64,000 nucleotides of DNA from Agapanthus africanus (lineage: Eukaryota > Streptophyta > Magnoliopsida > Asparagales > Amaryllidaceae), in assembly GCA_030015575.1 (NCBI GenBank), contig JASDDO010000018.1:380675908-380739907 (forward strand), read 5' to 3'. The position numbers were made by a program, and so were the translations under genes. This document shows, piece after piece, positions 8,923 through 21,585 of the stretch. The notes under the pieces were generated by a model. The model was not told where the DNA came from, did not search any database, and was given only the letters and a program-made list of their open reading frames with translations. Within the stretch, counting starts at the first letter, position 1. The number at the start of each line of letters is the position of its first letter.

Positions 8923-11744
8923 TGTCATGCCCCGCTTCCCGGTGTACGATAAGAAGACATGACTAGCTCCGCGACGTATTTACTCAGAAGTAAACACGCT
9001 GAGTGAATAAACAATATAATGTAAATGTATACAAGAAAGACATGAGATGTAAATGAACATCAACTTTTTATTTATTAAACATTCTTTACAATATAACTGG
9101 AAAATAAATACAATGCGGAAAGCAATGCCTAAACAATGGCATGAACTGAAAGTAAAAGTATATACAAGTGAACTAAAACTTAGGGTCCTCAATAAATTGC
9201 TCCAAATCTTCTGAGCTGAGCTCTATCTTCAGAGAGTCGGATCCTCCTGACAACATTCCAAAGAAAGAATAGAAAAGGAATGTCGTCAGCGAACAATCGC
9301 TCGGTAAGTCCCAAAAGATAAAGAAATAGAATAGACAGATAAGAGAATATAACTGGTATATATATGTTTGTTATGTTAACGTAGTTGTTTGTAACTTGGT
9401 ACAGAATATGCCAGTGTATACGAGAGAAGTCCAACTATTCCGTAGACTAAAATATACGGAGCACAAGGAACCGTTAAGCCATGGAACAACAGCAACGGAT
9501 ATTCAGGTTAGGTGTATTAAAGTGACCATCATCGTACCACTCTTAACACATTCCGTACCAATCTACCCCTTTAAAAACCCCGTAATGTTTATTGTATTAT
9601 TTTGTAGTAATTTGTAGATGTAAGACTTGCCAAACCATGATATCAATTGTTCATCTAAATGGATAAGGATGTAAAAGGATAGTCATGTAGTCAAGTCAAT
9701 GTATATCCATGGTTCGGTCAGTTCAAGTTATGTTGATATAGATAGCATTCAGTATATATGGATTCATAATGTATTGGAGTTATATTTGGATTGTATTCAT
9801 ATATGGATTGTATTCCGATTAGACTGAGACTCTGTCTGAGTCAGACGCTTAAACAGAATTGGATTCCTGAATTAGGTTTTGGAGTTATCGGTAACTGCTA
9901 CACATGGACGACAGGATTTGTGACTTTTTCCAAGCCAATTACCATTGATAACCCCGTTTTAGTTTTCTACCTTAAATAGGCAAGCACCCACTTTCTCCAG
10001 CTCCCTGAGGCTCAAGAGAATTGGTCCCACTTAAACCTATATTTACTAGGATCCTTATTGTAAATTAATAAACTTGAGGGGGTTTTATGAAAAATAGTTT
10101 TGATAAAATTTTCAAAATGAATTTCAAGCATTTATTTATCGTATTTAGGGTTTTCATGGATGTAATTTTTAAAAGTGAAGTATTCTAATGTTTATAAACC
10201 TAGATTGAATAGTATATGATATTTTAGTGTAAATTGTAATAGTATTGATTTGTGATGGTATATTCATGAAATTTGGGATCCTTTGTTTAGAAAACATGGA
10301 ATTTATTACATGAATTTAAAATAGATTTTTTGATAATATTATATATAATTATTAGAAAATAAATTTATTTATTAAATAGAAATCACGTTTTCTTAAAAAT
10401 TGTAATAAAAATTCCATCGAGATCGTATGCTCCGTGAGGAGGACTGCATCTCGGAGGATTGCATCTCACCCTACTAGTCCGATGGATGTGCGATAACCTG
10501 CACCAACTAAATTGGATTCCCCAAAAGTGGGTTGTAAGGACATAATTGTAAGGAATTTGATTAAAACAATTTTAAAGAATACGGTTTTATTGGTTTAAGG
10601 TATTTTATTGTAAAATTGTATTTATCCCAAAATATTGTAAAGAGGCAATCGTTCTATGTCATGATGAGTGTTGTGATGAGATAGTTCATTACCTCATGAG
10701 TTTTCTAAAAGTAATATGAGCAAATATAATGAAATAATGTCGTAGGTAAACTTTGTGGTATTTAAACGAAAAATGAAATAAAAGTTGTATAACATTGTAT
10801 TTTGAATTGAAACTTGTTCTAAATGTTTGTTTTATGGTTTCTAAACAGTATATAAAGAAATGATTAATTTGTTATTAAGAAAAGTTGGGTTTTAAACAAT
10901 TTTAAAATCGGAAGTCGGAATAATTCCACTTCCGATGAGTTTTGAAAAGAGATCTTTTTAGATTAGGAAGAGAAAAGAGGAGAGAGAACTTACTGGAAGA
11001 AATGAAAGAGATGAGATGTATGAACAATTTGATGGCTTCGTGGAGTCGCGGTGTCGCCGGAATTGTCCCGAATTGTCGCCGGAACTTGACCTTGGGCTAA
11101 CTCCACTTGTACACTTCCTTGACTTGGAAAAATTTGAGAATTTTTGATAATGGATTTCAGAATGAAGAGGTTTGGGTGTGATGTTGTATTTATATGAAAA
11201 ATTAGGGTTTTGAAGATTGAAGAAAGGAATTAAAAATGCATTAAAAGTGGATTAAAGAGGTGAATTTAATCTCTCTATAAATTTACAGAGAAATCAAACA
11301 GTACTAGGGTAGTGGGGTAGGCCAAGAGGTGTGGTGTTAAAAATTTTGGAGCATTCCCGACGGGGGGGCCTGCGCCGCCGGCCCAATGGGCGATCTTGCC
11401 TGCCATCCTCCTAAAGTTGAGTGTGGGATTTGTGCCACATGTCGTGGTCTGTTCATTTAACCCCGTGCACATGTTTATTTAATCTGACTTTTCATTTTTA
11501 CGTGTATTGCACGTATAAACTTTTGGGCTTCCAAAAAGTTTAAAAGAAAATTCATTAAAAATAATATGTGGCTGATTGGATTCGAATACAGGGACTACGT
11601 CACAGCAGTGCAAGGTTTTACCAATGAGCTACAAGTGCTTTCTTGCTGTTCTTAAACAAGAAATACTTTTAACTTGTGCTCAGGTTAAGGTACTCCTTTC
11701 TGTACTTTACAAAAATTTTGTACAGAAAGTTTAGGGTTGTTACA
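8923..11744 (+). mobile_element. Solo LTR, probable Tekay/Del-type gypsy
   Basis: Starts TGTCATGCCCCGC and ends GGGTTGTTACA, flanked on both sides by the 5-bp duplication GCCGG (8918-8922 and 11745-11749). At 2822 bp with no internal domain, it is what remains after LTR-LTR recombination. Terminal words TGTCA..CCCCG and GTTACA are typical of Tekay/Del chromovirus LTRs, so that assignment is by style. It contains a tRNA-like segment and several AT-rich stretches but no gene. Orientation is given as plus only by convention. Confidence 0.8.
11578..11632 (-). other. tRNA-like segment with A- and B-box words
   Basis: On the minus strand GTAGCTCATTGG matches an RNA polymerase III A-box, and TATTCGAATCC, about 40 bp on, matches a B-box with one change. 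The surrounding bases do not fold into a full cloverleaf, so this is not called a tRNA gene. It lies near the 3' end of the solo LTR and could be a captured tRNA or SINE fragment. Confidence 0.45.
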
Positions 11745-11878
11745 GCCGGGTAGCTTCCTGCCCAACGAATACGTGGATTTAAAGCTCTCATCATGAGGCC
11801 GTCGGGCAGTTTCATGCCCAGCCCGTCCACCATGGGTAGCTTCCTGCCCAACGAAGACGTGGATCTAAAGCCCTTATC
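11745..11878 (+). mobile_element. Gypsy A tandem-repeat fragment, middle piece
   Basis: Continuation of the 56-bp-repeat tract after the solo LTR. A variant unit inserts GGGCAGTTTCATGCCCAGCC and CGTCCACCATGGGTAG. It ends CCCTTATC, the target site of copia element 1. Confidence 0.85.
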
Positions 11879-13917
11879 TGTTGGGTTACGATAGCACCCT
11901 GGCCATCTATCGTGGCCGGTGCGGAACAAAAACTGGCGTTTAAAATTTTTGGCGTTAACGAACCCGTCAAGATCGAACCATAAACCTTTACTAGAAAACT
12001 ATAAAAGCTAAACTATAGGGTTAGAAGGGTTATACCGAATGAACCAAGTCCTTCGGTCTTCTACCATCTTCCCAAGCTCCTTGAGGTGTTCTGAACCGAA
12101 CTTGGTCGCCGGTCTTCCTTCGTCGATGATGATCCACTAGAGGAAGACGATGCAGGCTCCAGGTTCTCCTAGAAAAAAAACCGACACTCTAAGGTTGCTA
12201 GCAATGGAGTGTGGGGTATAAGAATATCTCACTATCTTTTTCTCTCATACCTCATGCTCAAATGAGCAATCAAAGAAGAAGATTGAGGAGCTGAGGAAAA
12301 CTATGGCATGAGCAACTCAAGAAAAACTAAGTCTCCAAGAGAGTGTGTATGAATGAATGTGAGTGTGTTGTTGAGAATGTAGAAGGAATGGCTAAGTCTT
12401 TTGAACCATGGAAAATATCTCATCTCATTTAACAATAAACAATGAAGAGTCATACCTCTCTACATACCTCAACATGCTCATGTCACCTCACCTCTCCACC
12501 TCATTTCCTAATGATTTTCTAAAAAGGAAAATCATATAATGAGGTGTTAATCTTCTAGAAGATATTCCGTATAAATACGGAATACAACCCGGTATACGTA
12601 TCGAAATACATATACGCGTATTCGTATAAAAATACGAATAGCCAAGAGAGAAAGTGAATAGTGAACAATAATACTAGAATACATATAAATATATATATAT
12701 ATATATAAATTATTAAATCAAAACTTGATTTAATAATCCGGTTCATTCCTAAGCCGCTAGTATTATCAACCGTCCGATGAAAGTCTGTGTAGCCTGTACA
12801 CATATTTAATCGGACACCTGTATGTACCAACATACGTCATCTACATCATATCGCCTGAACCGTGACAATCCTCTGTGTGGGACTCTAAAGACTCGTCAAT
12901 ACGCTGGCAGTGAATTTAACCACAAACACGTCAGCGGCACTAGCTGTACGTAACAGCTACCCAGGTATTGAGCGAAAGGAAAGCCGACGAGCAAACTTAT
13001 CTAAATCCCCACTGAGGCTGTCAGTGACAATATCCATACAGTCCGGTCTATTCGTCTAAGAATATCGCATATCGAGTCTAGGGGGTGGATAAAGTCAGAC
13101 CCAAAATAATGCGATATTTCGTGTCGGTATGAAGCCCATCACCAACTGAGAAACTACTGATCCAAATCAGTAATTCTCGACTACCTTGGCCAAGAATTTC
13201 TAGTGATGGCCACCCGTGCACCGTGCGACATCAACCCCCAATACCGGGAGAGACGAATCCCCGACGATCCGCTCATTGCCTCCATGTGGCTCAGGACTGT
13301 ACCCAACTAAAACCTGTTTGCACGACTCTTTTGAGCCATGGTAGGGTAGTAATCAAAGCACAATGAGAACTCACACGAGACAAATGACGATCTCAGGTCG
13401 ACAGACTAACCTGTACACATGTCACCTGGGAACTGCTATCTGACAATAGATATAATACCAACTAGCATGTTCCCGACGAGTCCGTCCAGTGTACTCTTAA
13501 CCCAATGAGCACTTGTATACTATCTTAGGTGACTAACTGACACCAATGGATTGTGAGACCGGCCATCGCCCCTCGTCAGGGTCTTGATAAGTATACACCA
13601 GTCTACTCCGGAGTATCGATGCCCGGTCTCGATACTCCCCCGACCAGGGACATTTAAGGATGTGCTTATAGACCACCCAGCTTCCACGTATATGATTGCT
13701 ATCATAATGCTGGTAGTCAAGCAAGAATCATATGGGCTCTATCAACATGTAATAGTGATCTGTAATACCATATAATGCATATACATGATGATAAAGGCAA
13801 ACTAGATAGTATACTATCATCTCGAGTAAGACTGTTCTACCCGTATAGGTCCTTCCTCAATCATCAAATCGTGTGCCTGCGATTACAATAATTGACTTGA
13901 GGGCACTATAGACAACA
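11879..13917 (-). repeat. Element 1, 3' LTR
   Basis: 2039 bp. It ends (plus strand) ...CACTATAGACAACA, followed by ATCTCCCACTTGC, the complement of the polypurine tract. It is the homologue of 29926-31959. An AT-rich (TA)n-containing stretch is at about 12688-12710. Confidence 0.9.
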
Positions 13918-16400
13918 ATCTCCCACTTGCACTTAAGGCTAATTATTGCGATGTCACATACTCACAGCCCGTGTGATACCAAACACCCAACTTCTCTACT
14001 AATCAGTCTCGCAAAACCCTTTTGCGAAACTATTGCGTTCGAGAAATTGCCTCAGTGAGTGGATCCGCTCCAATGTTTCTATCTTTATCTCTCTATATCT
14101 CAAATTCGCAGAGAAAGACTATCTCCCGAAATGAGCAATACCTGTCTTAGAATTTGTTTGGATATCTGATGGGACGTAGTTCACAAATGAACTCCAAATC
14201 CAACAAACTACTTAGACTGTATCATCTACTGAATTTAATCAATATCCTGCGCCATGCCTTCCACAGTATCCGCTTGGACCACCCGTCCAACATACTACCC
14301 CTCAAAAGAGGGAAAACTATAACTCAGACAGCCACTCTGTCATCCAGATCACCTTAGAAGCCGGAAATGATAACCGCCTTCTTAAGGAGGCTGCCGTTAC
14401 CATATACCAAGAACATCCACTTATGTTCATAACCGCTTCCCAACGTTTCTCCAGGATTTGATTAATATATATGCTTATTGCAGCTAGTGCAAAAGCAATA
14501 TCTGGTGTGGTACTTGACATCTCATGATTAACTCAGTTGCCTAAGCAAGTGATATGCCAATCATGCAAATCCCTCTCCTCATCAGTCTAGAAGACATCTC
14601 TTTAGAGAGGGTGACTCCATCACCTGTGGACACACCACCACGCTAGGAGTTTTCCATTCTAAAAACCCTTTAGAATAGTGTCAAGTATCTAAATTGGGAC
14701 ACTTCCCAAATCTAGATCTAATACCATAGATCTAGTCACCAGAATCCCTGATATTTTATCCAGATCCTATGTGGAGAAAATCCTTGTGACAATCACAGTA
14801 TAACCGATTATAGTATATGAATATCACTTCCTATCAAGAGCATGTCATCCAAATACCAGTACATCACTCCCTACTACCTTCTTACCAGGTCCATCTGTTG
14901 TTCTGATGAAGTCAAACTCTATGACTGTCACATCAAAACTAGACGATCCATCTCCGCTATGCCTGCTTTAGTCTATAAATAGACATAAGCTACTTGCTCA
15001 CTATGTTTCCGCTGCTCCCACTGACTACAACAACCTTCTGGCGGAGTCATATACACGTGCACTTCTAAAGCTAATTTAGAACGACGTTATAATCATCCTC
15101 CTGCCAGATCTCATAGTCTAGAATAGCAGTAGTGGCAAGTTTGGGTAATCAAAATCCCCTTTGTCACCGTTTTTTAGGAGACCGAACTACCTCTAAGGTG
15201 CCTGAGGTTACCCACTAAATCTGCGGAGTGGCTAATGGAATGTTAAATCCAATTGAATATTTAGGTTCTACTAAATTTTCAGTAATCGTTTGTGGTTTTG
15301 GAATCAATTCCAGTTCTACCTTACTCCCACTAATGTTTTCTGAAAAGAATCCATTTTACTAAAACTGTGGCGAGTCAAGAACAATATAACTATTGATCTT
15401 CCAGATGGTAGAATGTTAACTCTCATCCAAGCCCGGGATAACCCACAAACTGCTATTACTGAAACGTTCCTAGATTTTTATCCAGATTCTGGTTTTATGC
15501 ATAAGCCGGACAACTCCATATACCTTAACATCGTTAAGATATGAATCCATTCTATATATCCAATATAGAAACAAAGGCACTAATTTAATTTGAACCAGAT
15601 TCAAAATACATGCAGCCGTTTCCAGTGCATATTAACTAAATGGAAGGTGGCCAAGCAGCATTACTCATCAAGGAATGCACCCACGTATGAGTAACCTGAA
15701 AGAGAAGCAAGTTCTCAAAACTATTACTTACAACGGAATACCTAACACAAGTATCTACATCTTCGATCACCTTGAAGAATCCTGATACTTACAACATATA
15801 GTCTTCTACTTTATTCTTATACCTATATCTTCTCAAAATCTGGATCTTATATTTCAATGAAATACTTGTCTAAAACTAGAGAAGTCATGAGTAAACAGAA
15901 TATAGTATGAGTACCAACCCCTTTGTCCTAACGGACGCCGGACAATATACAATACTCTGTATAAGTTCATTGAGTTTAATAACTCAAATTCTGTGCGTTG
16001 TAGGTTGAAAACTGTACTATGGTTAAGAAGAATTAGACCGATGTTGAATGCACCTTACCTAACCATCAACTGATATAGGTAAATGTCATAGATATAATTT
16101 CAAAAAGTTATATCTCACTTTATAAAATAAACGTATAGATATATCAATTTGAAATTGGTGCATAATGACGGATATTCAAAACCAAATATTTGCCGTCAAG
16201 CAAAACCCAGGTGATTTCCTCAAATATCACCGATTACAAAGAATTCCGATATATAGAGGATATAATCACCGAATTCCCAATATCTTACTCCCACTCAGCA
16301 TCTGTAACGCCATACAGACGTGAGAATGAAATCTGGTAAATATATACCCTGGAGTCAGAATCTAATTGGGAAAACAGTTTTCAATTAACACCGCACAGTA
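13918..16400 (-). pseudogene. Element 1 decayed copia pol
   Basis: Alignment by eye with intact element 2 shows the same order on the minus strand: polypurine tract GCAAGTGGGAGAT at 13918, then RNase H and reverse-transcriptase remnants. Near 15020-15110 the complement of 'gagatctggcaggaggatga', a Tyr-Met codon pair and a Pro-Glu-Gly stretch corresponds to the RT segment of element 2 at about 21890-21985. Integrase remnants lie farther right, to about 15700. Frames are broken throughout, with no run above about 70 codons. It could not supply enzymes. Confidence 0.7.
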
Positions 16401-16512
16401 AAACTGAAACATGAAAATGTTTCGAAGGGGTAGCTAGGTATTCTTAGTAATGCCTCTTCCACTATCCAGATTCATGACAATAACCGTATGCTTCCTTTCC
16501 CTCACTGCAATC

Positions 16513-17322
16513 CCTTTATATGTCTTTACTTATTATCTTCTGTACACCACACTCAGTTGGTTTTCTTCCTTCCCCACCTTTCGGCACCAGCCTAAGGTTT
16601 GGAAGAAGACTATCCAATAAGCGTAATAGGTGTACGCTCTTAATATTAGGAGCCCTCGCAACCTGAGAGAAGGTAAAGAGAAAAGACAACCAAATAATCC
16701 TATTCAATTTCTCCTGAACCGGAATCCATCCTCGAACTGGAACAAGTTCCTTCGAGTTCGTATGTAACTATACGATGGAATATCCAAGAAATGTGGATCT
16801 TCATAGTGATTAGGGGCGGTCTGGAGAAATGCAAAGGAGAAGTAGGAGTGGCAGGGGTATGCGTGGTTTTGTCGTGAATGATAGCAGTTGCAGTTTTCTT
16901 TGCTCCTATCCTAATCCCTTTATATGTCTTTACTTATTACCTTCTGTATACCACACTTAGGCTTAATTGGTTTTCTTCCTTCCCCACCATTCGACACCAG
17001 CCTAAAGTTTGGAAGAAGACTATCCAATAAACGTAATAGGTGTACTCTCCTTATACCAGGAGCCCTCGCAACCTGAGAGAAGGTAAATGGAAAAGACAAT
17101 TGAATAATCCTATTCAATTTCTCCAGAACCAGAATCCATCCTCGAACTGGAACGAGTTCCTTCGAGTTCGTATATAACTATATGATGGAATATCCAAAAA
17201 ATGTGGATCTTTGTAGTGATACAGAGTGTTCTGGAGAGATGCAAAGGGGATTTAGTAGTGGCAATGATATATGCGACTTAATGACAATCCAAAATCCAAA
17301 GTGTTTTAAGAAGGTTCGGTTA
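16513..17322 (-). repeat. Tandem duplication of about 405 bp in element 1
   Basis: Two adjacent copies start CTTTATATGTCTTTACTTAT at 16513 and 16918. Both contain 'ttggttttcttccttcccca' and 'catcctcgaactggaac'. Each keeps a similar minus-strand frame of about 63-65 codons with the shared words LSF.FTFSQVARAP and LLRLLDSLLPN. The same duplication occurs in plus orientation in element 4 (about 42930-43750). I do not recognise the peptide. Confidence 0.8.
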
Positions 17323-18504
17323 ACTTGGTTTATGAGTTTTAGTTTAAGGTCGGGTCATGGTCACTGCCAAAGAGAGAGAGAAAAGAAACACTCAGCATGC
17401 ACTCTAACCTAAATTAGATTGGTTAATCACTTTATCTAATCAGGATGGCTCCCACTGTTTCCTCGAATTCTCCCTCAAACCCTAAAAGGAGAATTAGTCG
17501 GGATCATCTAAAATCACCCGAGGAGTAACACCTACTCATCAGTGGGAATCGGGATCCAACTATCATCGCATGATAACTTGATGGAAGCCACTCAAGTCAC
17601 CACACTCCAGGAGGTATGCGCATGCCTAACAAGTTTCCTTTATGTTTGAAACTCCTGATGTGGTTTTTGCCCCGAGCGCTTACAACCTTGACGAAGGCCA
17701 AAACATCATAAGTCGCAAGTCAAGTTCAACCCGTCATTATCCAGATTAATCTAGACCCATCGTACAAGCCCTTGGTGATGGTCAAAACAGCTGTACGCCT
17801 GTCCTAGATTAATGCATCTATCTATGCTATAGATAAGCACCCACTAGCTACCAAACACTATGCCTTGGCGAAGGTCAAAACACATAGCATGAATACTAGT
17901 AGATACCTATCTGAAATGACGGAGGGCTACGGCTGGTTTTTGGCGAAAAACCTTTAACGTAATGAACTTGATATCGTTGAAGGAACCCGAGAAATTTTAC
18001 AAATATATAGTGGCGCAAACTTTTACTAAAGAGGTCACTCCCTGTGAAGGGATTTCGGCTCTTTCCTCATCGAATGAGGTGCAGAATATTCCTAACCGAA
18101 TACCACGATGCAAAGCAAAAGAATCGACTATAGTGATGTTATTACACTGACGCAAAACTTTTGCCCAAGAGGTCACTCCCTATGAAGGGATCTCGGCTCT
18201 TGCCTCGTTGAATGAGGTGTTGGATATTCATAATCGAATACCACTGTGCAAAGCAAAAAGAGACGTTTGTAACAACAGTTTTCAAAATTGTTTCCAACAT
18301 CATATAGGTTTGTTTTTCTTGTATTAATTAGAATTAATGTAGTCCCATCAATTAATCCATATCACACCAGAAAAAGGAATGAAAATACAATGTACGTATA
18401 TGCCATCCGCATTCGCCATGGGGCCCCGTCATGCACCGTTAGGTTACTTAACTAACGGCAGAGCGGGGGCTGGACTAGCGCGGATGCAAAACATATACAA
18501 CATC

Positions 18505-18510
<6 letters not shown>
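17323..18510 (-). other. Element 1 untranslated leader, inner part
   Basis: A region between PBS and gag, aligned with the leaders of elements 2, 3, 4 and 6. It contains a direct repeat of about 137 bp (units near 18015 and 18152, sharing AGAGGTCACTCCCT and CAAAGCAAAA) and three short CCTTG..AAGG words with about 90-bp spacing. It also contains the perfect hairpin CCGTTAG/CTAACGG at 18436-18458. No coding frame. Confidence 0.7.

Positions 18511-18540
<30 letters not shown>
18511..18540 (+). repeat. (TG)n microsatellite at element 2 insertion site
   Basis: A 30-bp TG run directly before the element 2 LTR. In element 4 the uninterrupted site is a TA-rich run (about 39655-39675), so element 2 landed in a simple repeat that later changed. 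Confidence 0.9.
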
Positions 18541-18545
<5 letters not shown>

Positions 18546-20707
18546 TGTAAGTCCACGCTGCTCACCCCGGTTCTTACGGGGAGGCGGAAACGGCGAAAAA
18601 CAATTTTTGGCGCAAAGGCAACATGGACTAAAAGAAGGATCTTTGCTAAACTACAAACTAGCAAACTACATGAGATGCTATCTACTATGCCATAGAGATT
18701 ATACCTCACGATACCGGTCCTTCGGGTCTTCTCTCCGCTGTCTTGCTCGTCCATCCAAGCTCCGACGATCGATCCGGATCTTGGTCACCTCCGCGGCCTT
18801 CTTGAGTCGAAGACGATCCACCCGAGAGTTGTGCTCCGAGCTCCACCTCGAGCCGAGGCAACTAGGGCAACAAGATCGCTAGTCTTAATGTCCTAGGATG
18901 TGTAGAAGAGGTAGATGGAAGTGTTTGTCTATTTGGATCCTTTTTCTCTCAACACATGAGATCAAAGGAATTTTCAAGAGGAGGAAGATGAAGCTAGCAA
19001 CCATGGAGCTTTTTCATTTCTCTTCACAAGAGAGAGAATGATAAATCAAAAATGAATTAAGAAAATGAACCATGGTTCAATAATACACCACTATCATCAT
19101 TACAAATCTTTTCAAGATAAAGTTGATGGCAACAATTGATTTGACCATTTTCATAACCCAAAAATAAAAAGAAATCCAAAGAAAACTCTAGACCTCTCAT
19201 GAAGGTCCAAGTCAACTTTGGTCAAACGGTTAACAAAGTCAAGTGTGGTCAAGTATGGTCAAATGGTCAAAGCAATTAGCCATCACATAATTATCACTGA
19301 AAAGATCAGTAAATAATGTCCCCGGCTCATAATGGTTTTGACCGAACGAACTGCCAAAACCCTAATGAGTCCGCCTCAAAATGGTTTTGACCGAATCAAC
19401 TGTCAAAACCCTAATGAGGCACCTCCTCCTTCTTCGCTCCTCAAAACTGTGCATACACACCCGCATCCGCATTCCGTAGAATGCGAATGCACAGAAGACA
19501 AAACAAATCCATCCGTGCAATACTAGGATCCGGCTTAAACCAAAGCCCACTAGTATTGCCTGCCCGAACAGCATACGCACACAAGTGCACGTAAGTGATC
19601 GTAGCCTTGCCGTAAAACCATACGGCCTCTACACGTTTCGCTCAGTGCAGGGAAACTCTCTGTGTGGGACTCTAAAGATTTGACACTACGCTGGCAGTGG
19701 GTTTAACCACAGACCGCAAGCGGCACTAGCTGTACACAACGGTCTCCAGGTAGATGTCGATAAGAAGGCCGATGAGGTAAACCCATCCGAACTCCTACTG
19801 AGCCTGTATGTGACAATCTCCGTACAGTCCGGTCCGTTCGTCTGAGAACATCGCATGGCGGGCCTAGGGGGTGGCAAACGTCAGTCCCCTAATAGCGGTA
19901 CAAGTCGTGTCGGAGTGTAGCCCAGAACACCCTGAGATAACACTGGAAACCTACCGGTCTATCTCGCTTGCCCTGGCCAGGGACTACATGTGTAATGGCT
20001 CTCCTAGACACAGCGCGATATCAACCCCCAATACCGGGAGAGACGAATCCTGTCTAACCGTCACTGCCTCCAAGTGCTTCGGGACTGCACCCAACTACTA
20101 CCTGTTTGCACGACTCCTTTGAGCCGTGGTAGGGTAGTAATCTAAGTACAGTGGGAACACACTCGAGGCGAAGTGATAGTGTCAAGTCAGCGGAATAAGC
20201 TGTACTCATGTCACCTGGGAACTGATAACTGACGATAGGTATAATACCAACCAACAGTTCCCGACTAGTCTTGTCCAGTGTACTCGTAACCTAACGAGCA
20301 CCCGTATACTATCTCCAGTACAACGTTCTGATGGCTGTGGGACAGACCATCTCCCCAGCTGGGATGAGAAGCGCATACGCTAGTCTACTCCGGAGTATCG
20401 ATGCCCTGTCTCGATAGTCCTACGACTAGGGACCTGTATAGGGATGTGCTTATAGATTACCCAGCCCCCACAAGTGTGACTGCCATCACAACGTTGGTAA
20501 TCAAGCAAAGATCCTAAGGGCTCTACTAATATGTATAAGCGATATGCTAAAAGAAACACATGCACATATTGAAGTAGAGACAAACCAAGTAGCATACTAC
20601 CATTTTGAGCAAGATTGTCTATACAACAGTGAATATCCCAAGTTTCCATCAAGTAATATACAAACTAGTATGATACAGTAATGGCCTCTAGGGCATATAC
20701 ACTAACA
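18546..20707 (-). repeat. Element 2, 3' LTR
   Basis: 2162 bp, plus-strand ends TGTAAGTCC...ACTAACA. It is nearly identical to 26537-28735 apart from scattered substitutions and a 41-bp insertion present only in the other copy. Confidence 0.92.
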
Positions 20708-20719
20708 ATCTCCCACTTG
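20708..20719 (-). other. Element 2 polypurine tract
   Basis: CAAGTGGGAGAT on the minus strand lies directly before the 3' LTR (TGTTAGTG). It would prime plus-strand DNA synthesis. The same tract occurs in elements 1 and 6. Confidence 0.85.
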
Positions 20720-20721
20720 CA

Positions 20722-21561
20722 CTAAGGCCATGTACTGGCGTATCGAAGACCTATCATCTCGATCAGCCGCTCGAACTGAGTCTGGGGTAGGGCCTTCGTG
20801 AGTGGATCTACAGTGTTATTCTCTGAATCTACTCTCTTCACCTCGATCTCCCGGTGATCAACGATCTCCCTGATCAGGTGGTACCGCCTCAAAATGTGCC
20901 TGGACTTCTGATGGGACCTGGGTTCCTTCGCTAAAGCTATAGTGCCGTTGTTGTCGCAATACAGCGGTATTGGATCAACAATGGTAGGAACCACCTGAAG
21001 CTCCGTGAGGAACTTCTTCATCCAGACAGCTTCCTTTGCGGCATCGCAAGCAGCTATGCACTCCGCTTCCATAGTTGAGTCAGCAACGGTTTCCAGCTTG
21101 GAACTCTTCCAGCAAACCGCCCTTCTATTGAGGGTAAAGACATAACCCGATATGGACTTGGAGTCATCCTTGTCACTCTGGAAGCTGGAGTCAGCAAAGG
21201 CCTCGATCTGGAGGTCTTTTCCGCCATACACCAAGAACATCTCCTTAGTCCTTCTCAGGTACTTGAGAATGTTCTTTACCGCTATCCAGTGTTTCTCCCC
21301 TGGGTCTGACTGATACCAGCTTACAACGCTCAATGCGTATGCTACATCTGGTCTGGTACATAACATCGCATACATTATAGAGCCTACCACAGAAGCGTAT
21401 GGTATAATAGACATACGATCCCTTTCCAAATCAGTCCTGGGAGACATCTCTTTGGAGAGGGTGATCCCGTGACAAGCCGGTAAATTACCGCGCTTGGAAT
21501 CTTCCATACTGAATCTTTTCAGTATGGTGTCGATGTACCTGGACTGTGAAAATCTCAACAT
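20722..21561 (-). CDS. Element 2 pol, C-terminal part (RT end and RNase H)
   Basis: A 279-codon frame, in phase with the upstream gag-pol frame and separated from it by one TAG at 21586-21588. It begins at an internal Met (RFSQSRYIDTILKRF, end of the RT connection). It continues through a copia RNase H: EAFADSSFQSD (first Asp), TMEAECIAACDAAKEAVWMK (Glu), then SENNTVDPLTKALP near the C-terminus, which is the usual end of copia pol. RNase H removes the RNA strand during reverse transcription. The stop codon falls 16 bp before the 3' LTR. On its own this piece lacks a translation start of its own, so it would need readthrough. Confidence 0.9.
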   Translation of the reverse strand: MLRFSQSRYIDTILKRFSMEDSKRGNLPACHGITLSKEMSPRTDLERDRMSIIPYASVVGSIMYAMLCTRPDVAYALSVVSWYQSDPGEKHWIAVKNILKYLRRTKEMFLVYGGKDLQIEAFADSSFQSDKDDSKSISGYVFTLNRRAVCWKSSKLETVADSTMEAECIAACDAAKEAVWMKKFLTELQVVPTIVDPIPLYCDNNGTIALAKEPRSHQKSRHILRRYHLIREIVDHREIEVKRVDSENNTVDPLTKALPQTQFERLIEMIGLRYASTWP

Positions 21562-21585
21562 CCTCTTAGATCTATCACGATAGAT

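Noticed and set aside
11275-11929. Minus-strand frames of 65-86 codons
   Set aside because: They fall in the solo LTR or across the Gypsy A repeat and element 1 boundary.
18511-18882. Reading frames rich in Cys-Val and Val-Cys
   Set aside because: They are translations of the (TG)n microsatellite and adjoining LTR, with no coding signal.
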